Below, one piece after another: positions 18,003-26,853 of a DNA stretch of 64,000 nucleotides. A program made the translations under genes and the position numbers. Source of the DNA: Roseimicrobium gellanilyticum (GTDB taxonomy: Bacteria > Verrucomicrobiota > Verrucomicrobiia > Verrucomicrobiales > Verrucomicrobiaceae); contig NZ_QNRR01000005.1 of NCBI RefSeq assembly GCF_003315205.1, forward strand, positions 372,001 through 436,000, read 5' to 3'. The notes under the pieces are model-generated. The model did not search any database. It was not told where the DNA came from and worked only from the letters and a program-made list of their open reading frames with translations. The stretch's first letter is position 1, and every line of letters starts with the position of its first letter.

Positions 18003-18066
18003 GGGGGCGATAGCAAAGCACAAAGGCCCGCTGTCTCAAAGGACTTCTGCGTTCCCTGATAGGCGT

Positions 18067-19110
18067 TCAGGCCTCCAGCTGGAATGCGTTGTCCCCCAGC
18101 AGGGCATTCAGGGCACGGCGGTAGGGGCTGGGCATGGGGAGGTCCGGCAGATCATCATGCGAAATGACACGGACGGATGCACTCTCTTCCAACGCAGGGC
18201 GCTTTTTTTCAACAGGGGCTTCATGCACCCATAGCGTGACCCGGTAGCGGGTGATGGTGTAGCGGGACTTGTGGAGTACCCCGGGCAGCTTCTCGCACTC
18301 CGGCAGGGCGGGCAGCTTCCACAGGCCGGTGCGTCTCGCGCCGGTCTCCTGCTGCAGCAGCACCCCCTCTTCCGTGCGGTGGAAGAAGACACGCTCCGTC
18401 ACTTCCGTGGCTGAAGCACGGGCGCCCTTGACCGGGAGAGAGGTGGGCTCCTCGGCAAGGCAGTACTTCTGCACCGGGCACTGCCCGCAGGTGGGGGAGG
18501 AGACGCGGCACACCGTCTGACCGAGTTCCATGAGTGCGCTGTTGTGGGTACGGGCACTGGGGGAAGCCTTCACCAGCAACTCGGCCCGCTCCCAGAGCTT
18601 GGTTTGGCCCTCGGTGGAGTCCACGGGTGTAGCGTCGTTGCAAAGGCGTGCCAGGACACGCGCCACGTTGCCATCCACAATGGGCGCTGCCTGGTCATGG
18701 GCGAAACTCATCACTGCGCCTGCCGTGTAGCGGCCCACGCCCGGCAGAGCATGTATCTCCTCCAGTGTCTTTGGAAACACACCTCCGTGCCGTTCCATCA
18801 CGGTCCGCGCCATTTGTTGCAGGAAACGCGCGCGCCGGTAGTAGCCCAGGCCTTCCCACGTGCGGAGTACCTCTGCCTCCTCCGCCTTGGCCAGCGTCCG
18901 CACATCCGGGAAACGCTCCATCCACCGGGTGTAGTAGCCCTTGCCCAGTACCGTGGGGATCTGTGTCTGTTGCAGCATCATCTCAGACACGAGGATGGCG
19001 TATGGATCCGTGGTGCGGCGCCAGGGGTAGTCTTTCGCGTTCGCCGCGAACCATGCACCCAGGGCTTGGGCGAATGCCTCCGGGTGCTGTAGCGGCGATT
19101 GTTTTGGCAT
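18067..19110 (-). CDS. mutY: A/G-specific adenine DNA glycosylase
   Basis: The 347-residue base-excision repair enzyme removes adenine mispaired with 8-oxoguanine. DYPWRRTTDPY, SEMMLQQTQIPTV (catalytic Glu), the helix-hairpin-helix LPGVGRYTAGAV and VDGNVARVLAR (catalytic Asp) follow in order. The iron-sulfur loop has the expected C-x6-C-x2-C-x5-C spacing at CRVSSPTCGQCPVQKYC. The C-terminal 100 residues are the NUDIX-like domain that recognises 8-oxoG. The ATG at 19110 is chosen because it precedes the conserved domain and leaves an 82-base divergent promoter region to rnhC. Confidence 0.96.
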   Translation of the reverse strand: MPKQSPLQHPEAFAQALGAWFAANAKDYPWRRTTDPYAILVSEMMLQQTQIPTVLGKGYYTRWMERFPDVRTLAKAEEAEVLRTWEGLGYYRRARFLQQMARTVMERHGGVFPKTLEEIHALPGVGRYTAGAVMSFAHDQAAPIVDGNVARVLARLCNDATPVDSTEGQTKLWERAELLVKASPSARTHNSALMELGQTVCRVSSPTCGQCPVQKYCLAEEPTSLPVKGARASATEVTERVFFHRTEEGVLLQQETGARRTGLWKLPALPECEKLPGVLHKSRYTITRYRVTLWVHEAPVEKKRPALEESASVRVISHDDLPDLPMPSPYRRALNALLGDNAFQLEA

Positions 19111-19192
19111 GACGGGAAGTGACAGATGACGATTTCCAGCGGACAAGTGAACGTCCGACGAGCGGCTCCAGCTTGCAAGCGCCATCCTCCTC

Positions 19193-20125
19193 ATGCCCGC
19201 ACCTGCACTCACCACCTATACCAAGGTCATCACGGAACTTCAGGCTGCGAAACTCCGATCCATCTTGGAGGAGAAAGGCTGGGAGTTCGAAGCAAAGCCT
19301 TATACCCTCTACGCCGCTGCCGGGCCGAAGGTGAATGTCGCCGTGTATGAAAAGGGACCCAAGGTCGTGCTGCAGGGGAAGGGGATTGAGGACTTCATTA
19401 AATTCACGTTTGAGCCCGAGGTGCTGGGCGCGGCGGAACTGGGCTATGAGGAGGTGCACAATCCCTCCATGTTCGCTCCCCACATCGGGGTGGATGAAAG
19501 CGGCAAGGGTGATTTCTTCGGTCCACTCGTCATCGCTGGCGCTTATGTAGATGCGGACATGGCGCGCACGCTCCGGGAGATGGGCGTGGTGGATAGCAAG
19601 CGCATCGGCTCCGATGCAAAGATCTACGAACTCGCGCGGGACATGCGCCAGGCGCAGGTGATTCACGAGACGATCGTCATCGGTCCGGAGCGTTACAACG
19701 AGCTATATGCCAAATTTGGAAACCTGAACAAGCTGCTCGCCTGGGGGCATGCCAGGATCATTGAGAACATGCTGGCACGTGTACCCGACTGCCCACGTGC
19801 TCTGTCTGACCAGTTTGCCAATCCCCGCGTGCTTCAGCAGGCGCTTCAAGAAAAGGGGCGTGGAATTATTTTGGAACAGCGGACAAAAGCCGAAAGTGAC
19901 CCCGCAGTGGCGGCTGCTTCCATCTTCGCACGGGAAAAATTCGTGCAATGGCTCGACCAAAATAGCCCTAAAATCGGCTTTACTCTCGGCAAGGGTGTTT
20001 CCGCATCCGTAAAAGCCACAGGCGTAAAAATTGTGCAAAAGCTTGGAGTTGAAGGGCTTGCAAAATTCTCAAAAATGCACTTCAGAACGGCGCAAGAGGT
20101 ATCTGCCGCATCCTCAAGCACATAG
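19193..20125 (+). CDS. rnhC: ribonuclease HIII
   Basis: The 310-residue enzyme cleaves RNA in RNA-DNA hybrids. The N-terminal 80 residues are the TBP-like substrate-binding domain that marks HIII against HII (KVNVAVYEKGPKVVLQGKG). The catalytic domain opens with IGVDESGKGDFFGPLVIAG, which contains the first two acidic residues of the DEDE set, followed by GVVDSKRI and later ESDPAVAAASIFAREKF. It is divergent from mutY. The ATG at 19193 is the only start fitting the family length. The tail of the gene is more A/T-rich than its front. Confidence 0.95.
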   Translation: MPAPALTTYTKVITELQAAKLRSILEEKGWEFEAKPYTLYAAAGPKVNVAVYEKGPKVVLQGKGIEDFIKFTFEPEVLGAAELGYEEVHNPSMFAPHIGVDESGKGDFFGPLVIAGAYVDADMARTLREMGVVDSKRIGSDAKIYELARDMRQAQVIHETIVIGPERYNELYAKFGNLNKLLAWGHARIIENMLARVPDCPRALSDQFANPRVLQQALQEKGRGIILEQRTKAESDPAVAAASIFAREKFVQWLDQNSPKIGFTLGKGVSASVKATGVKIVQKLGVEGLAKFSKMHFRTAQEVSAASSST

Positions 20126-20146
20126 AGATAACTTTAGACGATCTTT

Positions 20147-20176
20147 TTGTACACGAGGCGCGTTGTTTGCTACACT
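20147..20176 (+). promoter_or_regulatory. candidate sigma70-type promoter upstream of the HU gene
   Basis: TTGTAC (20147-20152) and TACACT (20171-20176) are spaced by 18 bases and lie about 60 bases before the HU start, in an A/T-rich gap that stands out from the GC-rich surroundings. This is a pattern match only. Confidence 0.35.
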
Positions 20177-20238
20177 AACGTGCATTTTTCGGTTGGGAAT
20201 TAGTCCCCTAGCGGCAACCTCATCCTCCCTCTCATCTC

Positions 20239-20577
20239 ATGGCTACGATCACGAAGCGCGACCTCGTTGTCGAATTGAGCAACCGGACAGGCCTGACTCA
20301 GAATCAGGTATTTGACATGCTTCAGCATGTGCTGGATCTCATCACCGAGGAACTCTCGAAAGGGAACGAAGTGACCCTGCGTCGCTTCGGCACGTTCGAA
20401 GTTCGCGTGGCCAAGCCTAAAATTGGGCGCAATCCCAACAAGCCCGGTTCAGAGATGCAGATCCCGCCACGCTCTGTGGTGCGCTTCAAGCCGGGCAATG
20501 AAATGAAGGCCCAAGTCGCCTCCGTGCTCCCCAAACTGGTGAGCAATGACGGAGACGCCCCTTCATCACCGGCCTGA
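20239..20577 (+). CDS. HU/IHF family DNA-binding protein
   Basis: The 112-residue nucleoid protein opens with ATITKRDLVVELSNRTGLTQNQV, the HU/IHF dimerisation helices, followed by LRRFGTFEVRVAKPKIGRNP, the beta-arm signature that inserts in the DNA minor groove. PPRSVVRFKPGNEMK closes the family domain. The extra 15-residue tail is unassigned. It probably binds as a dimer and bends or compacts DNA. Its stop overlaps the convergent methyltransferase stop by 12 bases, and the 113-base gap upstream contains a candidate promoter. Confidence 0.94.
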   Translation: MATITKRDLVVELSNRTGLTQNQVFDMLQHVLDLITEELSKGNEVTLRRFGTFEVRVAKPKIGRNPNKPGSEMQIPPRSVVRFKPGNEMKAQVASVLPKLVSNDGDAPSSPA

Positions 20578-21177
20578 ATTGGAATTCGCTGGAGCCACCG
20601 CTTCACCTGCGGTGGCTACATATACGAATGCCGGCGGTAGATTCCCCCACACGGTGGTGGTGGTGGTCAGCTTGTAGCAGCGGCTGGCGAGCAAATCCCG
20701 GAAGCACCTTCCCTTGGGAAGAAGGTGGAAGCCTGTGTAGGCAAAGGTGACGAAGATGCCACCCGGGCGCAGGCGGGGTAGCACGTGGTCGAGAATGGCC
20801 TTCTGCAGGCTCTCAGGAAAGGCCGTCCAGGGCAGTCCACTCACCACGGCATCAAAGGTTTCGCCTTCTCCCGGCCATTGATTGAAGTCAAACTCCTGGG
20901 CCGGGACTGCTTCGAAGCGGAGGTTGGGGAATCGCTGACCAAGCTGCTTCACGAAGATTTCATTGAGCTCGAGACCCAGGTATTCGCTCCCTTTGGGCAG
21001 GGCCTCGGCGACCGCTTCAGTCAGGGCTCCGGTGCCCGGACCCAGCTCCAGGACTCTTTTGGACTCATGGATTTTGGCTGCTTCCGCGATGCGGCGAGCC
21101 AAAGCCAGAGAGGAAGGCGCCACGGCCCCCGTAGTCTCCCAATTGCGTACAAACTCTTTCAAAAACACCCATGACAT
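20566..21177 (-). CDS. class I SAM methyltransferase, phospholipid N-methyltransferase-like
   Basis: This 203-residue protein has VLELGPGTGALTEAVAEAL, the SAM-binding glycine loop, LGLELNEIFVKQL (motif II acid) and FDAVVSGLPWTAFP in the motif IV position. This arrangement, shared with rRNA adenine dimethylases, and the short length best match the PmtA-like phospholipid methyltransferase group. The lack of a C-terminal RNA-binding domain argues against KsgA. The substrate is inferred only. It overlaps the HU gene end to end and is divergent from the lipoprotein-maf pair. Confidence 0.8.
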   Translation of the reverse strand: MSWVFLKEFVRNWETTGAVAPSSLALARRIAEAAKIHESKRVLELGPGTGALTEAVAEALPKGSEYLGLELNEIFVKQLGQRFPNLRFEAVPAQEFDFNQWPGEGETFDAVVSGLPWTAFPESLQKAILDHVLPRLRPGGIFVTFAYTGFHLLPKGRCFRDLLASRCYKLTTTTTVWGNLPPAFVYVATAGEAVAPANSNSGR

Positions 21178-21247
21178 TGACGTGACGCTATCCGTGGTTG
21201 CGGGGGCACGCGAACAGTTTTATGGGAGCGATTCGGGAAATGACCCT

Positions 21248-21469
21248 ATGATCATCCGCCTTTGTCTTGCCCTGACTGCGCTGGCCATGCTTGCCTGCGC
21301 TGGCTGCAGTTCCTCCCACTACAAGATCACGCTGCGTGATGGGCGTGAGTTCATGACGGCGAGCAAGCCGGAGTACAACTCAAAGACAGGCTACTACAAG
21401 TTCCGCGCGCTGAATGACAAGGATGCGCTCATTCGCTCGGACGAGATTCTCATGATGAATGAGCTCTAA
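21248..21469 (+). CDS. small YgdI/YgdR-like lipoprotein
   Basis: The 73-residue precursor has a hydrophobic signal (LCLALTALAMLACAGC) with a lipobox-like CAGC before Ser-Ser, so Cys20 is the likely lipidated residue. The mature part, HYKITLRDGREFMTASKPEYN and DALIRSDEILMMNEL, follows the pattern of enterobacterial YgdI/YgdR proteins, which have an SH3-like beta fold and unknown function. The stop overlaps the maf start by 11 bases, so the two are probably translationally coupled. The frame is open upstream, but the lipoprotein signal fixes the ATG at 21248. Confidence 0.85.
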   Translation: MIIRLCLALTALAMLACAGCSSSHYKITLRDGREFMTASKPEYNSKTGYYKFRALNDKDALIRSDEILMMNEL

Positions 21470-22088
21470 CAGCAGCATGGCGCACGAAGGAAACGGCAGC
21501 GACAATCTCAAGCCCGGAACGGCGCCACTGGTGCTGGCCTCTGCTTCACCGCGCCGCACGGAGCTCATGCAGGAAGCGGGCTATACCTTCGAGGTGCTCG
21601 TGCCTGAGGTGGAGGAGGCCCATGATGAATCCCTCACCTGCGAGTCCCTCACGATCGAGAACGCCCGGCTCAAGGCCATGGCCGTCGCGAGCCAGCGACC
21701 GAATGCCGTGATTGTCGCCGCGGACACGTTGGTCTACCTCGATGATAAGCCCATCGGCAAGCCGGCGGATCTGGAGGATGCCGCAGGCATGCTGCGCCGC
21801 CTCAGCGGTCGCACGCACAAGGTGTGCACCGGTGTGGCCATCGTGGCCCGTGGCGGTGCGGAGGAGCGCACGTTCCCCGTCATCAGCGAGGTAACCTTCA
21901 AGCTGCTCACGGAGGAGATCATTCGGGACTACCACTCCCGCATCCAGCCGCTCGACAAGGCTGGCGCCTACGCAGTGCAGGATGAGAGCGCGATGATCAT
22001 CGAGCGCGTGGAGGGCTCATGGTCCAACGTGAAAGGCCTGCCGATGGAGCGGCTGAATGAGGAACTGAGGGTGTTTTTGACAAGGTAA
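21459..22088 (+). CDS. maf: Maf-like nucleoside triphosphate pyrophosphatase
   Basis: The 209-residue enzyme of the Maf/YhdE group hydrolyses non-canonical or excess nucleoside triphosphates to monophosphates. LVLASASPRRTELMQEAG is the diagnostic substrate loop, VIVAADTLVYLDDKPIGKP holds the catalytic Asp, and DKAGAYAVQDESAMIIERVEGSWSNVKGLP is the family's C-terminal signature. The ATG at 21459 overlaps the lipoprotein gene; the Met seven residues later is an alternative start. Downstream lies a REPIN-like repeat, then the convergent antiporter gene. Confidence 0.94.
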   Translation: MSSNSSMAHEGNGSDNLKPGTAPLVLASASPRRTELMQEAGYTFEVLVPEVEEAHDESLTCESLTIENARLKAMAVASQRPNAVIVAADTLVYLDDKPIGKPADLEDAAGMLRRLSGRTHKVCTGVAIVARGGAEERTFPVISEVTFKLLTEEIIRDYHSRIQPLDKAGAYAVQDESAMIIERVEGSWSNVKGLPMERLNEELRVFLTR

Positions 22089-22090
22089 GT

Positions 22091-22304
22091 GCCACATGGT
22101 GTGAAGCGCGGGGCATTCGCAGGGAGCGGCACTAGCCTTAGTGCCGGTGGTGGGAAAAACTGGGTGCGGAGCCTCTTTCTTCGACCTGTGATTTCCAATC
22201 GTCCACAACCGCTCAGTCCCTTACGCCACGTCGATGACGTTACATGACGGCACTAGGCTAGTGCCGCTCCCTGCGGGCTGACGCTCGTTTCACACCCGGT
22301 GCGT
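22091..22304. repeat. REPIN-like inverted repeat, family 1
   Basis: Two arms face each other across about 100 bases. Arm 1 (22118-22146) and arm 2 (22248-22275) match in reverse complement over 28 bases with one single-base gap (core GGCTAGTGCCGCTCCCTGCG). Each arm itself folds on CGGCACTA/TAGTGCCG. Weaker matching continues outward to GTGTGAA/TTCACAC. It fills the gap between the convergent maf and antiporter genes. Two palindromic REPs in opposite orientation are the definition of a REPIN. No coding frame of note lies inside. Confidence 0.7.
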
Positions 22305-22306
22305 GG

Positions 22307-24214
22307 CTACTGCTTGCCTTCCTCCTCCAGCGCTTCATTCCTGAGCGACTCCGTATCCCAAGCCTCATCGCTTGGGCTTTCACGCACCTCAGCATCCACC
22401 GCAAAAAGCTTCTCCATTTCCGCAATCTGATCGCGCGCGGCGTTCACATAAGCATCGCCGTCCTTATGCTCGAACCACACGTCCGCCATATTGCGAATGG
22501 AGCGCTCGTCGAACTCACGGAACTTCTTTGCGGCACGATGGGCTTCGTGGGCAGGAATTCCCATCAGTCGCAGAGCCTCCTTGCCGAGATCCAGCGAGCT
22601 GCCCAGGGTCTCGCGATAGATGTAGTGTGCCCCTCGCCGCACCATCTCATACGCATGGATGCGTCCCGAGGCACGTGCCAGGATCGTGAGATGCGGGAAG
22701 TTGTGTCTCACGGTCTCGATGATCTTGAGACTCTTTTCTTCGTCGTCGATGGCGAGGATGAAGAGCTTGGCTCTTGAAGCGCCTGCGCTGTGCAGCAGGT
22801 CCAGGCGGCTGGCATCGCCATAGAAGAGTTTCATGCCCATGCGCCGGAGGAAGTCCACCTGTTCGGAGTCGAGGTCGAGCACGGTGGCATTGATGCGATT
22901 CACCGCAAGCAGGCGGCCCACGATGTGGCCGAACCTGCCATATCCAGCGATGAGCACCGGATTGTCGCTTTCCGGAATGGCATCCGGCTCACGTTCGTTC
23001 TCGCGCTTTTGCAGGCGAGGGAGCAGCATCTTCTCGTAAATCAAAAGCAGGATGGGTGTGACTGCCATGCTGAGTGCGACCACGGCGGTGAGCTTGCTGC
23101 TGAGTTCCGGCGGAAGCGCCCCGCCCGATTGTGCCACGGAAAAGAGCACAAAGCAGAACTCGCCACCTTGCGAGAGCGCGCACGCCATGAGCAGACTTTC
23201 TGGCAGACACAGTCCGCTGAAGCGCGCCACCGCGAAGAGCACGATTCCCTTCAGCAGAATCATTCCCGCGATCCAAAGCGCGATATCCATCGGCTGTGAT
23301 CCCACCAGTCCAAAGTCGATGCTCGCTCCCACCGCGATGAAGAAGATGCCGAGCAGCAATCCTTTGAACGGCTCCAGGTCCGATTCCAACTCATGGCGGA
23401 ATTCACTCTCTGCCAGCACCACACCCGCGAGGAACGTCCCCAGCGCAGCACTCAGACCCACCGACTGCATCAGCAGCGCAGTACCCATCACCAGCAGAAG
23501 CGCGGTGGCGGTGAACATTTCCCGCAACTGCGTTCTTGCGATGTAACGGAAGATGGGACGGATGAGGTAGCGGCCACCACCTACGATCAACGCCACTGCA
23601 CCAAAGGTGAGCAACGCCTGCTGCCAGCCTGGGAGCCCCTCCGCGAGGCTGTGGCCACTCCCGTGCTCGGCATGCGGAACCGCTGCGCCCACATGGCTGG
23701 AGAGCAGTGGCAGTACCGCGAGCAACGGAATGACCGCGAGATCCTGGAACAGCAGAATGGCGAAGCTCGCTTGGCCGGCGCTGGTCTTCATGAGCCCCTT
23801 CTCCGCGAGGGTCTGCAGCGCGATGGCCGTGGAGGACATCGCCAGGATGAGGCCCGCCGCGATGGCTTGTTTTCCGGGATACTGCATGAGCCACCCGACC
23901 AGGGCGATGACCGCGCCCGTGCCCAACACCTGGGCGCCGCCCATGCCCATCACCGGACCACGCAGACGCCACAGCAGCTTGGGCTGAAGCTCCAGCCCCA
24001 CGAGGAAGAGCATCATCACCACGCCGAACTCGGCGAAGTGCATCACGTCCTGGCCCTCCTTGCCAATGAATCCCAGGACAAAGGGGCCAATCAAGGCTCC
24101 GGCGATCAAGTAACCCAGCACCGAACCCATCCCCAGCCGTTTGGCCACGGGCACAGAAACCACGGCGGCAAGCAGGTAGATGAATGCCTGGGCGAGGAAG
24201 GTCTCGAGATGCAT
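22307..24214 (-). CDS. KefB/KefC-type CPA2 monovalent cation:proton antiporter
   Basis: The 635-residue protein has about 12 N-terminal membrane segments (residues 5-390) with GSVLGYLIAGALIGP and MSSTAIALQTLAEKG, typical of CPA2 exchangers. An RCK_N nucleotide-binding domain follows (about 410-530, VLIAGYGRFGHIVGRLL, a Rossmann loop). It would exchange K+ or Na+ for protons across the inner membrane. Glutathione-gated Kef systems need a KefF/KefG subunit, and just such a protein is encoded six bases upstream on the same strand. The acidic C-terminal 60 residues are unassigned. Confidence 0.93.
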   Translation of the reverse strand: MHLETFLAQAFIYLLAAVVSVPVAKRLGMGSVLGYLIAGALIGPFVLGFIGKEGQDVMHFAEFGVVMMLFLVGLELQPKLLWRLRGPVMGMGGAQVLGTGAVIALVGWLMQYPGKQAIAAGLILAMSSTAIALQTLAEKGLMKTSAGQASFAILLFQDLAVIPLLAVLPLLSSHVGAAVPHAEHGSGHSLAEGLPGWQQALLTFGAVALIVGGGRYLIRPIFRYIARTQLREMFTATALLLVMGTALLMQSVGLSAALGTFLAGVVLAESEFRHELESDLEPFKGLLLGIFFIAVGASIDFGLVGSQPMDIALWIAGMILLKGIVLFAVARFSGLCLPESLLMACALSQGGEFCFVLFSVAQSGGALPPELSSKLTAVVALSMAVTPILLLIYEKMLLPRLQKRENEREPDAIPESDNPVLIAGYGRFGHIVGRLLAVNRINATVLDLDSEQVDFLRRMGMKLFYGDASRLDLLHSAGASRAKLFILAIDDEEKSLKIIETVRHNFPHLTILARASGRIHAYEMVRRGAHYIYRETLGSSLDLGKEALRLMGIPAHEAHRAAKKFREFDERSIRNMADVWFEHKDGDAYVNAARDQIAEMEKLFAVDAEVRESPSDEAWDTESLRNEALEEEGKQ

Positions 24215-24220
24215 GCGGGT

Positions 24221-24805
24221 CTAGAGCTCCAGGTTCAGGCATTCTGCCGCGGCCAGCTCCGCGGGATCGAGGCGCCCATCGCGCAGACTTTCCAGCAGAG
24301 TCCGATATTGTCGCGCATGATTGTGCAATTCCAGATCACCTACTCGAAACGAACTGTGTACGACGAGTGGCGGGAGGAAGGTCATGCCACACAGCATGGC
24401 CGTTTGTTCCAGTGGGGCGAGGAGCTGGCGGATGGTGTAGCGATTTTGCCCCGAGCAGCAGTACGCCTCCGCACTCCCACCGGTGCTCATCACGTGCATC
24501 CAGCACTTGTCGCGCAGTGCGGTGCCATCTTTCCCATAGGCCCAGCCGTGTTCCAGCACCAGGTCCTCCCATTGCTTCAGAATGGCGGGCGTGGAGTACC
24601 AGTAGAAGGGATGCTGGCACACAATGATGTCATGCTCGGTGAGCAGCTTCTGCTCATGTGCCACGTCGATATGGAAATCCGGATACGCCTCATACAGGTC
24701 GTGAAAGGTCACCCCTTCCACGCCACGCACGGAGTCCGCCAGCGCCCGCTGGATACGCGAGCGACGCAGGCGCGGGTGCGCGAAGAGAACCAGGATGCGT
24801 TTCAT
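24221..24805 (-). CDS. KefF/KefG-like NAD(P)H oxidoreductase, antiporter partner
   Basis: The 194-residue flavodoxin-fold protein opens with ILVLFAHPRLRRSRIQRAL and has ADFHID-like YPDFHIDVAHEQKLL, QHPFYWYSTPAILKQWED and STGGSAEAY, which are signatures of the KefF/KefG and MdaB quinone-reductase group. In enterobacteria these bind FMN or FAD and activate the Kef efflux channel. It ends six bases before the antiporter start, so the pair is an operon. The ATG at 24805 directly precedes the first strand; the frame is open for 74 more codons without similarity to the family. Confidence 0.92.
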   Translation of the reverse strand: MKRILVLFAHPRLRRSRIQRALADSVRGVEGVTFHDLYEAYPDFHIDVAHEQKLLTEHDIIVCQHPFYWYSTPAILKQWEDLVLEHGWAYGKDGTALRDKCWMHVMSTGGSAEAYCCSGQNRYTIRQLLAPLEQTAMLCGMTFLPPLVVHSSFRVGDLELHNHARQYRTLLESLRDGRLDPAELAAAECLNLEL

Positions 24806-24920
24806 GAAGGGACGGAGGGATGTCCGGAGATTTGATGCGTCCAAAGCAGCGGTGCGAGTCGATCCTCTGGGGCGTTCTTGTCTCTTGTCAAAGACAAGGC
24901 CATTGAGCAAGCTTTGAACC

Positions 24921-25715
24921 ATGAAAACTCGCCACTTCCTCCTCGGGTGCGCCCTTACTGCCGCCCTGTCCGTTTCTGGTATGATGAAAGCCCAAGCGGA
25001 AATCAAGGAGGGACCGGTGGAATACAAGGCCGGTGACGTGGTGTGTGAAGGCTGGCAGGCCTATGACACGGAGAAGGAGGGCAAGCGCCCCGCTGTGCTC
25101 ATCATCCACCAGTGGACCGGCGTGAGTGACTACGAAAAGATGCGCGCCCGCATGGTGGCGGAGCTCGGCTACAATGTGCTGGTGGCTGACATCTATGGCA
25201 AGGGGGTGCGTCCCCAGAAGCCTGACGCCGCGAAGGAGGCGGGCAAGTACAAGGGCGATCGTGCCCTCTACCGCGAGCGCATCAGCGCGGCGCTGGACGT
25301 ACTTTTCAAGGATCCCCGTACTGATGATACGCGTGTGGCTGCGATGGGCTACTGCTTCGGCGGTACAGGCGCGCTGGAAGCCGCACGCAGCGGCGCCAGC
25401 CTGAAGGGCGTGGTGAGCTTCCACGGCAATCTCAACACTCCAACCCCGGATGACGCGAAGAACATCAAGGGACAGGTGCTGGTGCTGCACGGGGCGGATG
25501 ATCCTGTGGTGCCCCCGGCTGAAGTGGAGGCATTTGAAAAGGAGATGAAGGGACACAGCGTGAAGTACTGGTTCGTCTCCTACCCGGGAGCCGTCCACAG
25601 CTTCACCCAGAAGGGCGCTGGAAACGACAACTCGAAAGGATCCGCCTACAATGCGGATGCCGATGAGAAGTCGTGGAAGGAGATGAAGGACTTCTTTGAG
25701 AAGGTGCTGAAGTAG
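24921..25715 (+). CDS. secreted dienelactone hydrolase family protein
   Basis: The 264-residue alpha/beta hydrolase has a Sec signal peptide (residues 1-26, cut near AQA-EI). The nucleophile elbow GYCFGG carries Cys, as in true dienelactone hydrolases. LVLHGADDPVVPP supplies the acid and GAVHSFTQ the His. The GNDNSKGSAYNADADEKSW tail is frequent in periplasmic members found in PVC and proteobacterial genomes. The natural substrate of the secreted group is uncertain and need not be dienelactone. It is divergent from the Kef operon, with 115 bases between them. Confidence 0.9.
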   Translation: MKTRHFLLGCALTAALSVSGMMKAQAEIKEGPVEYKAGDVVCEGWQAYDTEKEGKRPAVLIIHQWTGVSDYEKMRARMVAELGYNVLVADIYGKGVRPQKPDAAKEAGKYKGDRALYRERISAALDVLFKDPRTDDTRVAAMGYCFGGTGALEAARSGASLKGVVSFHGNLNTPTPDDAKNIKGQVLVLHGADDPVVPPAEVEAFEKEMKGHSVKYWFVSYPGAVHSFTQKGAGNDNSKGSAYNADADEKSWKEMKDFFEKVLK

Positions 25716-25724
25716 TCGAGCGCC

Positions 25725-26177
25725 TCAATACGGTGGCGGAACCGGCGGTGGTGACATGGGTTGAGGAAGGTTCCTCCACCCATGCGTGGCAAAATAGAGG
25801 CGTGTTGGCATCTGGCACCAGAGGACCAGCAGGACAATGGATGGCGCACCGCAACAGGACAGGCCCACGATAAGCGCCGCCAGTCCCACGCCCCAACTCC
25901 ATGGAGCGGCAGGGAGGAAAGCGCACCCGAACATGGCGAGGGCCAGCACACAGAAGATGCCGAGCACGATCCAGTCACCGGGACCTATGGGTTCGACTTC
26001 GTCTGCAGGAGTCAGGCCCCACTTCACTTCCAAGCCTGTGACCCGCGTGACGCCGTAGGCCGCCATGAGAAGGCAGAACGCGGCGTAGAGGCTCACGAAT
26101 ACCCTGAATGCCACTACGACTCCGGGTGTTCCTTGAGTTTGGAAGGAGGGCGGCGGTGGCAGGGGCAAAGACTGCAT
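25725..26177 (-). CDS. small membrane protein of unknown function
   Basis: The 150-residue protein has three hydrophobic segments, at about 22-45, 70-88 and 92-115, flanked by Pro-rich ends (LPLPPPP at the start, PMSPPPVPPPY at the end). The last lumenal-type stretch, RLYFATHGWRNLP, has no known motif. I do not recognise a family. Pro-rich tails like these are common on small verrucomicrobial membrane proteins, and another appears on the 125-residue protein at 50.2 kb. It is convergent with the dienelactone-hydrolase gene nine bases away. Confidence 0.65.
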   Translation of the reverse strand: MQSLPLPPPPSFQTQGTPGVVVAFRVFVSLYAAFCLLMAAYGVTRVTGLEVKWGLTPADEVEPIGPGDWIVLGIFCVLALAMFGCAFLPAAPWSWGVGLAALIVGLSCCGAPSIVLLVLWCQMPTRLYFATHGWRNLPQPMSPPPVPPPY

Positions 26178-26223
26178 GCACGACTATGCATGGCTCTGCC
26201 GCCCTCGAACAAGAGAATCCACT

Positions 26224-26703
26224 TCAGCCGGGAGGTGTGGTGTCCTGGCCAGCCTCCACCAAAGCGGCCAGCTTGTCGAACGCCTCGGTCCAGCCAAGCT
26301 CGTTGTCACTCGGGGAGATGCCGGGTGGTACGCCCTCGTGCAGGGAGATGACTTCCGTTCCTCCATCCACCTCACGGAAGGTAGTGGTGAGAGTCATCTC
26401 TCCTTGCATGGTGGGATCCGGCGTCTCGAACTCGACCACTTCAACAATCTCTTCGTTTGGGATCAGCTTCACAAACCGGCCATGGTACGTGTCCGTGTGT
26501 GCATTCGTCTTGCCGGCAGTCGCAGACTCCTCATAGGTGAGTGAGATGCGGATGGCTCCGCCTTCCTGCGGCTCGGAGGTGTGGACCTCGCAAGTCATGC
26601 CCGTGGGGACTTTCCAGATAGCGACATCACGCGGATCGAGAAAGGCGCGATACACGCGCTCGCGGGAAGCGTGCACACGGCGGCTGATACGGGTGGTGCT
26701 CAT
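26224..26703 (-). CDS. SRPBCC (AHSA1/START-like) domain protein
   Basis: The 159-residue protein begins with RISRRVHASRERVYRAFLDPRDVAIWKVPTGM, the AHSA1-type N-terminal strand and helix, and ends with TLTTTFREVDGGTEV and a final helix NELGWTEAFDKLAALVEAG. The fold is a helix-grip hydrophobic pocket. Members are Aha1-like proteins, cyclases or unknowns; nothing here narrows the ligand. It stands alone between a small membrane protein gene and a hypothetical one. Confidence 0.87.
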   Translation of the reverse strand: MSTTRISRRVHASRERVYRAFLDPRDVAIWKVPTGMTCEVHTSEPQEGGAIRISLTYEESATAGKTNAHTDTYHGRFVKLIPNEEIVEVVEFETPDPTMQGEMTLTTTFREVDGGTEVISLHEGVPPGISPSDNELGWTEAFDKLAALVEAGQDTTPPG

Positions 26704-26853
26704 GCTCCGACGTTAACATCAGCCGACAACAGGACAATGCCGCGCCTTGTGGTCCCCGGACGGTGGCATTCCCCTTGATCAATCGTATTTCGCTGTGGGC
26801 AGCAGTCGATCGCGGTCATAGGGAGCTTCCTCGCCCAACAGGCTGTGCCTTCA

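Noticed and set aside
22091-22304. Insertion sequence or MITE with terminal inverted repeats
   Set aside because: The element is short, has no transposase, and each arm is itself palindromic, which fits REPIN better. Target-site duplications were not seen.
23393-24835. 480-codon plus-strand frame opposite the Kef operon
   Set aside because: His/Arg/Gln-rich shadow with no motif; the minus-strand antiporter and KefF/G-like proteins are unmistakable.
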